Below, one piece after another: positions 51,718-58,894 of a DNA stretch of 64,000 bases. A program made the position numbers and the translations under genes. The DNA is from Myxococcales bacterium. Its GTDB lineage: Bacteria > Lernaellota > Lernaellaia > Lernaellales > Lernaellaceae. The stretch is taken from assembly GCA_012517325.1 (NCBI GenBank), contig JAAYVF010000006.1, positions 1 through 64,000 of the forward strand, read 5' to 3'. The notes under the pieces were generated by a model. The model had not been told where the DNA came from. It did not search any database and saw only the letters and a program-made list of their open reading frames with translations. Position 1 is the stretch's first letter, and each line of letters opens with the position of its first letter.

Positions 51718-53361
51718 GTGAAAATGAAAAGCCGGCGAATCATTCGTGTCCTTTTGTTTCTTCTGTTCGCGGTGCTTGCCTTGGCGGTCTGGGGTTGCGC
51801 CAATAGCGGCGATGATGACGACGACTCGGGCTCCGATGATGACGCCGCCGATGACGACGCCGCCGACGACGATGACAACGACCAAAGCGACGACGATAGC
51901 GGCGACGACACGGCGGGCGGGACGATCGTCCTCAACGAAATCGACTGCCATGGCCGCGACTGGGTGGAACTCGTCAACACCTCGGCGGCGGAAATCGACA
52001 TCAGCGGCTGGTACGTCGCCGACGATCTGACCGAGGACGGCCATCAGTACGAGGTGCCCGCCGGCAGCGTCGTGCAACCGGACGAGCATTACGTCATCAA
52101 ACAGGAAGAAGATTTGGAGGAGGGTTTCACCTTCGGGCTCAAGTGCGCCGAGGATACCGTCTACCTGTTGGATTCGTCCATGAACGTCATGGCGCAAGAG
52201 ACCATCGGCGAAGTGCCCGACGGCAGCACCTGGGGCCGGTTGCCCGACGTCACGGGCGATTGGCAGGAAACCAGCCCGACTCAAGGGGAGACGAACCAGG
52301 AGCCTTATTCCTCCTCCTCGACCTTTTTCAATCCGCTGACCATCAACACCGTGCGCATCACCTTGTCCGACGGCGCGGTCACCTCCTTGACCAATGAGCC
52401 GTATGAATTCGTCGAGGGACAAATCCAAGTCGTTTCCGGCGAGGTCACCAGCGATTTGCTGACCGTCGGCGTCCGCCTGAAAAGCGGCGAGTCCTTCCAG
52501 CCGATCACCGGCAAGGCTGCCTTCAAAATCAAGATCAACGAATACGACACGACGGCGCGGCTGTTCGGCCTGAAGGGTTTCAGCCTGAACAACATGATCG
52601 ACGATCCGACCATGATGCATGAAACGCTCGCCTACACGATTTTTCGCGGCATCGGGATTCCGGCGATTCGCGCCGGTTATGCCTGGGTGCTGGTCAACGG
52701 CGAGGCGCGCGGCTTGTACGCGACGATCGAAAACTACGACGACGTTTTCGCCGCCTTTCAGTTCGAGAACACCTCGCACGTCTACGAAGGAACCGCGGAC
52801 CTCGATTCCACCCATGTCGGTCAGATCGACGTCGACGAGGGCGACGAATCCGATCGGCAGGATCTGCTGACTTTGGTCGATGTGTTGAACAATACCGCCG
52901 ACGACTCCTGGACCGCCGCGGTCGCCGCGCTCTTCGATTTTGATCTCTTTCTCGATCTGTGGGCGGTGGAGAACTACATCGGCCAGACCGACGGGTATGC
53001 GCAAGCGGCCAACAACTATTTCCTGCACAGCGACAACGACGGCTATTTCACCATGATGCCCTGGGGAACCGATCGCGCCTTCACCGACAAACCGGCGTTT
53101 CCCAGTGGCACGAGCATCGTCTGCTCCCGTTGCCTGGGCATCAGCGGTTGCGCCGACCTGTACGACACCGCGTTGCCGACGATCGTCGCCGCCATCGAAA
53201 ACCTAGATCCGGACACCCTGATCACGGAAATCGACTCGACGATCGCCAGCCACGTGCAGGACGATGAATACGCCCAGTATACCTATGCCGAGTATCAGGC
53301 CGCCGTGGCAGGTTTGCGCGAATATCTCGCCGACCGGCCCGACGAAGCCAGCGCGATCTGA
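51718..53361 (+). CDS. Lamin-tail domain plus CotH kinase lipoprotein
   Basis: This is a 547-residue protein. A signal ends AVWGCANSG (probable lipobox), then an acidic linker (SDDDAADDDAADDDDND). Residues about 70-190 are a lamin-tail domain (IVLNEIDCHGRDWVELVNTS, ISGWYVADD). The CotH kinase-like domain follows with FGLKGFSLNNMIDDPTMMHE, GYAWVLVNGEARGLYATIEN, LWAVENYIGQTDGYAQAANN and MMPWGTDRAF. The last motif usually has D-x-D in my recollection; here the first is Gly, which might affect catalysis. CotH proteins phosphorylate coat or surface proteins. GTG start after GAGGGAGAGAGC. First gene of the operon. Confidence 0.85.
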   Translation: MKMKSRRIIRVLLFLLFAVLALAVWGCANSGDDDDDSGSDDDAADDDAADDDDNDQSDDDSGDDTAGGTIVLNEIDCHGRDWVELVNTSAAEIDISGWYVADDLTEDGHQYEVPAGSVVQPDEHYVIKQEEDLEEGFTFGLKCAEDTVYLLDSSMNVMAQETIGEVPDGSTWGRLPDVTGDWQETSPTQGETNQEPYSSSSTFFNPLTINTVRITLSDGAVTSLTNEPYEFVEGQIQVVSGEVTSDLLTVGVRLKSGESFQPITGKAAFKIKINEYDTTARLFGLKGFSLNNMIDDPTMMHETLAYTIFRGIGIPAIRAGYAWVLVNGEARGLYATIENYDDVFAAFQFENTSHVYEGTADLDSTHVGQIDVDEGDESDRQDLLTLVDVLNNTADDSWTAAVAALFDFDLFLDLWAVENYIGQTDGYAQAANNYFLHSDNDGYFTMMPWGTDRAFTDKPAFPSGTSIVCSRCLGISGCADLYDTALPTIVAAIENLDPDTLITEIDSTIASHVQDDEYAQYTYAEYQAAVAGLREYLADRPDEASAI

Positions 53362-53418
53362 AGCGTCTCCGATTCCCGGCCGGCGATTTCACGTTTCCGG
53401 CGGTGGAGTGCAAGCGTC

Positions 53419-54099
53419 ATGGAAAATCTGCTCTTGAGCTTCGGTTCGATGAAACTGGAATGGAGCGGCGTGCTTCTTTCCTTCCTGGTCACGTTTCTTT
53501 GTTCCAGCCTGGTTGCCGCGACCTATGAGAAAACCTTTCAAGGGCTCTCCTGGTCGCGCGGGTTGTTGCATACCATGATTCTGGGCAGCCTGACTTCCAG
53601 CCTGATCATGATCGCGATCGGCGACAACGTGGCGCGCGGCATCGGCATCGTCGGTTCGCTGGCGATCATTCGTTTCCGCACCAATTTGCGCGATCCCCGC
53701 GATTTGATCTTCCTCTTCGTTTCCATGGGCGTCGGCGTGGCGAGCGGCGTGCAAAGTTACATCAGCGCCATTCTCGGCACGGCCTTTTTCTGCCTGGTCG
53801 CGATCGGCCTCAATCGCACGCAATTCGGCCGGCGGTACTCGCACGACGGCCTGGTGCGGTTTCAGGTGCCGGCCGGCCCGACCGGTTCCGAGCAGGTGGC
53901 GCGGGTGATGAGCACGATTCCGGCGCACTTCGCCCTGGTGACGATGCGCTCGGCTGCTCAGGGCGACGTGGTGGATTACGCCTATCAGGTGCGGTTGGCG
54001 CGCGAGGGCGAGGAAGGGGTGTTGCTTCGCGAGTTGGAAGGCGTTTCGGGGATTCGCGGTCTCGTCTATGTGAATCAACAAACGACGGTCGAATTGTAG
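53419..54099 (+). CDS. DUF4956 membrane protein
   Basis: This is a 226-residue protein with three or four N-terminal membrane helices, then the DUF4956 signature ARGIGIVGSLAIIRFRTNLR-DPRDL (the R-F-R-T-x-x-(R/K)-D-x-x-D segment), another hydrophobic stretch and a C-terminal ferredoxin-like cytoplasmic domain. DUF4956 proteins are repeatedly found beside VTC polyphosphate polymerases and CotH kinases, as here. They probably form the membrane part of a polymer-making complex; that role is inferred from neighbourhood. Confidence 0.88.
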   Translation: MENLLLSFGSMKLEWSGVLLSFLVTFLCSSLVAATYEKTFQGLSWSRGLLHTMILGSLTSSLIMIAIGDNVARGIGIVGSLAIIRFRTNLRDPRDLIFLFVSMGVGVASGVQSYISAILGTAFFCLVAIGLNRTQFGRRYSHDGLVRFQVPAGPTGSEQVARVMSTIPAHFALVTMRSAAQGDVVDYAYQVRLAREGEEGVLLRELEGVSGIRGLVYVNQQTTVEL

Positions 54100-54106
54100 G
54101 TGCGCG

Positions 54107-56143
54107 ATGAAAGATCTGGGGCGCTACAAATTTCATCTCATCTGGCTGACCATGGCCCTCTTCACGTTCGGATTCTATTTCGTTTACCACGTCAACGCCG
54201 ACCTGCTCGGCATCGTGGAAACGCGGACGCATAAGCTCGGCGCCCTGGAGTCGGGACGCATCCGGTCCATTCACGTCGCGCTGGGCGATGAAGTGACGAC
54301 GAACCAAGTGCTGGTCGAACTGGATACAGCCGATCTGGAGATCGAGCACGACGGGCTGGCGCAGGAACTGAATCGCCTGGGCGGCATGTTCGAAAGCGAC
54401 CGGCGGCGCTACACGCTGGAATACGAAAAACTGCGGCTGCAGCGCGACACGGAAGCGGCGCGGCTGGAATCGAAAAGAGCCGAACTGAACGCGCTCAACA
54501 ATGAAATCGAGCGGTTGAACGAGGCGGAACAGGCGGGCTTCGGCCGGCCGCGCAACTTGACCGACCTCATCATCCGCCGCGACATCGCGGCCGGGTACGT
54601 GAAAAAGGAAAGCGCCCGCGACACCTCTTCCTGGCGGCATTCGCGCGCGCCGGGGGCCAACGAGAAAGCCTTGCCGGGCGATAATCTGGTCTTATCGATG
54701 CTCAACGACCGGATTTCGCAAATGCATGAGCTCGAATTGAAAACCAAATTGATCGAGGACCGGATCGAGCGGCGGCGCGTCATTTCCCCCTGCAACGGCC
54801 GGATCGTCAACATCAATTACCTGCCGGGCGATTCGGTCGAAGGTTTTTCCACCATTCTGACCGTCGAGGAACCCGAGGCCAGCTTCGTGGACGTCTTCAT
54901 TCCGGAAAGCTCCGACATCGTTCCGCAATTGGGCGAGCGGGTCGACGTGATGCCGCATCGCTTCGGCGTCGCGGACACCAAGGGCACCATCATTTTCGTC
55001 GATCCGGGTTATTCGGCGATTCCCGAGCGGTTGGCTTTTCGCAAGGTCATCTACTGGGCGCGCAAGTTCCGCGTGCGCTTGGACGAAGGGCATCATCTGC
55101 GGCCCGGCGAATCGGTCGAGGTCGGCATTCGCGGGGAAATCGTGCCGTCCGGCGCCGCGCAGGCGATGGAAACCAAGCCGGAACTTCGCCGACCGAAGAC
55201 GCCGGAACCGCCGGCCACGTTGACGGCGGCCGCATTGTCGACCGTCACCGTGAGCGATCGCCTGCGCGCGATCAGCCGATTCGAGCCGTCCGGCATTGCC
55301 TGGCTGGACGACCTCAAGCGGTATGTGCTGGTCAGTGACGACACCAGCCGCCAGGACCCGGAGCACCAGCCCTGGATTTACCTGATGGACGAGGCCGGCA
55401 ATTTGGACGAGCAACCCGTCCCCTTGCACGGCGTGGATTCGGTCAACGACCTGGAGTCGATCGTTTCGGCTCCGAACGGGGTGCTCTACCTGGTGTCGTC
55501 GATGAATGCCAGCCACCGCGGCAAACGCCCCCCCGATCGGCAGCGGATTTACCGGGTCGTCCATACCGGCCGTTCGTTCAAGGTGACCGGCGTGGTGAAT
55601 TTCCTTTCGGTTTTGTGCCAGTCCTATCAGCCCGCTCAACTGGGGCGGCTCGGGCTGGATCCTTTGCTCGGCGATGCGATCGAACTGAATATCGAAGGCG
55701 CCACCTGGTACAAGGGCGATGTCCTTTTCGGATTGAAGCAACCGCGTCCGGCCAAAGGGGCGATTGTCTGGCGGTTGAAGGATCCCGAACGATTGTTCGC
55801 AACCAATACCCTGGCGCCGGGGCAACTGGAGGTCTTCGGCTATGCGGATTTGCGGACTCCGGACGGAAGGCCGGCCGGGATTTCCGATCTGCTGGCCGAG
55901 TCTTCCGGCCGTCTCTTGGCCTTGTCCACCGTGCCGCAAGCCGAAAAAAGCAAGCAGGTCGGCGGATTGCATATTCTCGTCGAAACCAAAACCGACCGGC
56001 TGTTGGTCAAGCCGATGCTGAACTTTCCCGCCCTCAAGCCGGAAGGGCTGTGCGCCCGCGACGCGGATCGGCTGACGATCGTTTTCGACTCGGATGACGA
56101 ACCGCCCTTTTACTACCACACCCTAGGATCGCTCGACCAATGA
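54107..56143 (+). CDS. Membrane-fusion protein fused to a C-terminal beta-propeller-like domain
   Basis: This is a 678-residue protein. A single anchor helix (LIWLTMALFTFGFYFVYHV) is followed by the first half of a barrel-sandwich (lipoyl-like) domain, GALESGRIRSIHVALGDEVT. Then come coiled-coil arms (residues about 80-150 and 200-225) and the second half, ISPCNGRIVNINYLPGDSVE, i.e. an HlyD/RND-type periplasmic adaptor. After a Pro-rich linker (about 350-375), some 300 residues look like a phytase-like or DUF3616-like propeller: GIAWLDDLKRYVLVSDDT, SIVSAPNGVLYLVSSMN, IEGATWYKGDVLFGLKQ. I know no adaptor with this fusion. The stop overlaps the TolC-like start. Confidence 0.75.
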   Translation: MKDLGRYKFHLIWLTMALFTFGFYFVYHVNADLLGIVETRTHKLGALESGRIRSIHVALGDEVTTNQVLVELDTADLEIEHDGLAQELNRLGGMFESDRRRYTLEYEKLRLQRDTEAARLESKRAELNALNNEIERLNEAEQAGFGRPRNLTDLIIRRDIAAGYVKKESARDTSSWRHSRAPGANEKALPGDNLVLSMLNDRISQMHELELKTKLIEDRIERRRVISPCNGRIVNINYLPGDSVEGFSTILTVEEPEASFVDVFIPESSDIVPQLGERVDVMPHRFGVADTKGTIIFVDPGYSAIPERLAFRKVIYWARKFRVRLDEGHHLRPGESVEVGIRGEIVPSGAAQAMETKPELRRPKTPEPPATLTAAALSTVTVSDRLRAISRFEPSGIAWLDDLKRYVLVSDDTSRQDPEHQPWIYLMDEAGNLDEQPVPLHGVDSVNDLESIVSAPNGVLYLVSSMNASHRGKRPPDRQRIYRVVHTGRSFKVTGVVNFLSVLCQSYQPAQLGRLGLDPLLGDAIELNIEGATWYKGDVLFGLKQPRPAKGAIVWRLKDPERLFATNTLAPGQLEVFGYADLRTPDGRPAGISDLLAESSGRLLALSTVPQAEKSKQVGGLHILVETKTDRLLVKPMLNFPALKPEGLCARDADRLTIVFDSDDEPPFYYHTLGSLDQ

Positions 56144-57381
56144 AAGCTCTTCTGCTCTGGTGCCTGTCGGCCTTGGCTCTGCTCGGCGGACTCGCTTGGG
56201 CGGGCGAGCCGTTGACGCAAGCCCGGGCGATTCAATTGACCCTGGCGCGTTCGCCGGAATTGACTGCGGAACTGGCGGCGGCGGCGGCCCAGGGGGAATT
56301 GGCGGACTCCGTGGCCGGGGCGATCGAGAACCCTGAAATCCGCTTGGAGGATCTCACCACGAAGTATTTCGATCCCGAGCAGGAGCGCGATTTTCAACTC
56401 GGTTTTCGGTGGAGCCCGCCGCGGATCGGCGAACCGGCGTTGCGGCGGCAGGAGGAGACCGTCGACTGGTTCGAGAAAAAACTGAAGGCCGACGCGACCC
56501 GGCGCAAACTGATCGCGGAAGCCGGGCAACTGTTCGCGGAAACCGCGATGCTACGCGAAAGCGCGGACCTGGCCGCGCGCACCGCCGATTTGGAGGAACA
56601 GCGGTTGTCGCGGGTCGAGCAATTCGTCCAGTTGGGCGAAGCCGATTTGCTGGAGCGATTGAAGACGCAGCGGCGCCTGACCAAGAACCGGGGCGAGGCG
56701 CGGAGCCTGCAATCCCGGTTGGCGGCCTGCGAAACCCGCTTGCGAGCGCTGACCGGTTTGTCCGGAGAATTGACGTTGGCCGCCGATCCGCCGCCGAATG
56801 TCGAGTTTGATCCCGCGAAGCTGCGCCTCATCGCGACGAGAAACCGGGCGGAAATGTCCTGGCGACAACAATGGGAGCGTCTGGCGCAACGACGGTACGA
56901 CGCCGCCCGCTATCGTTTGATTCCCCAGTTTTCCTTCATCGAAGTGGATCATCATTTTGAAGGCGACGATGACGATTTCGATGAACTGCGGGTCGGCGTG
57001 GAAATCCCGCTCTTCAATTGGACGGTCGCCGATCGTCGGGCGACCGCGATCCTTCGCAGGACCGCCGCAGACCGTGAAAACGCGACCGCCGAAGGGATCG
57101 GAAGGGAAATCGACTCGAGCCTGGCGAATTACCGCGAGGCGCTGGCGGTGTGGCGGGCGACGCGGGGCGATGCCGAAAAAACGCGAGATCTGTGCGCTCA
57201 ACAACTCGAAATCGCGCGCCGGCAGGGGCTGTTATCGTCCGTCGAATTGCTGGACCTGGAAATCGAGGGAATCGCCGCGCGCCGCGCGCTGGCCGAGGCG
57301 CTTTATGAATTGCGGGCGGCCGCCGTCGAGCTGCAGGCGGCGACCGGAGCCGCGGGTTGGGAAGAACTGATCGCGCTGTGA
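56140..57381 (+). CDS. TolC-family outer membrane channel protein
   Basis: This is a 413-residue protein. Signal peptide residues 1-22 (ALALLGGLAWAG). The opening LTQARAIQLTLARSPELTAE and later EARSLQSRLAACETRLRAL and the second repeat IDSSLANYREALAVWRATRG are the paired long-helix pattern of outer membrane efflux proteins. VGVEIPLFNWTVADRR is the conserved P-(L/I)-F strand. It would form the outer-membrane exit for the adaptor encoded just upstream. Four-base overlap (ATGA) with that gene and a short gap to the VTC gene. No inner-membrane pump is encoded here. Confidence 0.87.
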   Translation: MKALLLWCLSALALLGGLAWAGEPLTQARAIQLTLARSPELTAELAAAAAQGELADSVAGAIENPEIRLEDLTTKYFDPEQERDFQLGFRWSPPRIGEPALRRQEETVDWFEKKLKADATRRKLIAEAGQLFAETAMLRESADLAARTADLEEQRLSRVEQFVQLGEADLLERLKTQRRLTKNRGEARSLQSRLAACETRLRALTGLSGELTLAADPPPNVEFDPAKLRLIATRNRAEMSWRQQWERLAQRRYDAARYRLIPQFSFIEVDHHFEGDDDDFDELRVGVEIPLFNWTVADRRATAILRRTAADRENATAEGIGREIDSSLANYREALAVWRATRGDAEKTRDLCAQQLEIARRQGLLSSVELLDLEIEGIAARRALAEALYELRAAAVELQAATGAAGWEELIAL

Positions 57382-57390
57382 GGGATGCCG

Positions 57391-58164
57391 ATGCGTAACG
57401 ATAGCATGGTGATTTCCCGCTACGAAAACAAATACCTCATCCGCGAGACGATGGCGCGGGCCATCGCCGATTACCTGCGCGGGATTTGCGTGCCGGACAA
57501 GCACGCCGGCGCCGACGGCCGGTACATGGTGAACAACTTGTATTTCGACACGCCGGACCTGCGCTTCTACCACGACACGCGCAACAAGCGTTATACGCGC
57601 TTCAAACCACGGGTCCGCTATTACGGCCCGCGGCCGACCGATTTTCTCTGGATCGAACTGAAACACAAAGTGAAGAACGTCACCTGGAAGAAACGGCGCC
57701 GGATCGCGGTGGCGGATTGGCCCGAGTTTCTGCACGATGGTTCGTGCCGGCCGCCGGCGAACCCGGCGTGGATCACGCTGGCCGATTCGTTCGAGGACGC
57801 GGTCTGCCGCTTCGGCGCGCATCCGGTGGTTCAGGTGCAGTACATTCGCGAGCCCTACGTCAGCGAATTGGACGATTATTGTCGCATAACCTTTGATCGC
57901 TGTCTGACTTTCCGATCGGTGCGCGGCAGTTACGAACTCGTCGCGAACGAGAATTTGACTTACTTCGACAATACCGTGGATACCGCCTTTTGTTCGTGCG
58001 AGTCGCCGGTGATCCTGGAAATCAAAACGGAAACCAACGTGCCGATCTGGGTGCTCCGGTTGATCCGCCGCTTTGAGTTGATCCAACGAGGATTTTCCAA
58101 ATACTGCAATGCGATCGAGGCCGCCATGGGATACACGGCTTGTTCGCTGCGCCGGCTCGCTTAG
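57391..58164 (+). CDS. VTC-domain polyphosphate polymerase
   Basis: This is a 257-residue protein with the VTC tunnel fold. ISRYENKYLIRETMA carries the basic/acidic opening, NLYFDTPDLRFYHDT and RFKPRVRYYG (R-x-R) follow, then FLWIELKHKVKNVTWKKRR (E-x-K). CRITFDRCLTFR and VILEIKTETN (E-x-K) complete the metal and triphosphate site, and GFSKYCNAIE ends the domain. Such enzymes make polyphosphate from ATP. I chose the ATG at 57391 because GAGGG is six bases upstream; an ATG at 57385 abuts that site. Last gene of the operon. Confidence 0.9.
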   Translation: MRNDSMVISRYENKYLIRETMARAIADYLRGICVPDKHAGADGRYMVNNLYFDTPDLRFYHDTRNKRYTRFKPRVRYYGPRPTDFLWIELKHKVKNVTWKKRRRIAVADWPEFLHDGSCRPPANPAWITLADSFEDAVCRFGAHPVVQVQYIREPYVSELDDYCRITFDRCLTFRSVRGSYELVANENLTYFDNTVDTAFCSCESPVILEIKTETNVPIWVLRLIRRFELIQRGFSKYCNAIEAAMGYTACSLRRLA

Positions 58165-58188
58165 GCTGAATGCTGAAGAGAAGACGGA

Positions 58189-58803
58189 TCAATAATTCGT
58201 GTACGCGGTCACCCGCAATTCCCGCCGCGCGGCGTCCAGCACCGCCAGAATGAAATCGTTTTGATCGCCGGTTTTGTCCAGGCATTCCCGCTTTACGGCA
58301 TGCAACAAATTATCGCCGGCGGTCAGGCAGCGATACCAACCCTGTTGCGCGTCCAAGGGAAGACGCGGCGCCTGCCACGAAGCCAGGATTTCGTCGGCGC
58401 CGGGAATCGGGCGGATCTGTTCCGGCCGGTTCTGCTTCTGATACTGCTCGTTGAGGGTTTGCAGTCCCCGTTGTCGGCTCGCGACGCCGAGCATTTTTAC
58501 CAGCAACTCGCGCGGCACGGGCAGGGGACGCCACGACGTTCCCTCGGTCGTTTGTCGGCGGAAAGCCTCGAATTGCGCCGGATCGAACCCGAAAGTGGCC
58601 TCGATGGTCAAACCTTCGCGGCCGAACCAGCCGGCCTGATCGGCGGGCGGCGAGGCTTGCAAACCGAGCAAGCGGACCTCCGACGGAATCGACAGACTGC
58701 GACGCAGGACCGCTTCGTCCGAGAGCGGATGACCGCAACCGCAGACAAAGCCGGCGAACAGAAACGCGAGCAGAAGCAAGGTCCGTGATGGCCCGATTTG
58801 CAT
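58189..58803 (-). CDS. Lipoprotein of unknown function
   Basis: This is a 204-residue protein. The signal LLLLAFLFAGFVCGCGHP has lipobox V-C-G-C. The mature part has SEVRLLGLQASPPADQAGW, GLTIEATFGFDPAQFEAFR and CLTAGDNLLHAVKRECL, which do not match a family I know. The ATG at 58803 follows AAGGTG; the long open frame upstream overlaps the dockerin-type gene region antisense and is not plausible. It is convergent with the VTC gene, so not part of that operon. Confidence 0.65.
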   Translation of the reverse strand: MQIGPSRTLLLLAFLFAGFVCGCGHPLSDEAVLRRSLSIPSEVRLLGLQASPPADQAGWFGREGLTIEATFGFDPAQFEAFRRQTTEGTSWRPLPVPRELLVKMLGVASRQRGLQTLNEQYQKQNRPEQIRPIPGADEILASWQAPRLPLDAQQGWYRCLTAGDNLLHAVKRECLDKTGDQNDFILAVLDAARRELRVTAYTNY

Positions 58804-58848
58804 TTTCACCTTCCTGGGCGCGGCGGCCGCCGGCGCGTCGAAATAAAA

Positions 58849-58872
58849 GGAGCCTCCGGCGACGGAGGCTCC
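58849..58872 (-). terminator. Terminator of the dockerin-tailed lipoprotein gene
   Basis: A perfect 10-bp stem, GGAGCCTCCG with CGGAGGCTCC, has a four-base loop and is followed on the minus strand by TTTTATTT, 22 bases after the stop codon. Confidence 0.8.
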
Positions 58873-58894
58873 CCAGTCATTCCGCGAAGAAACC

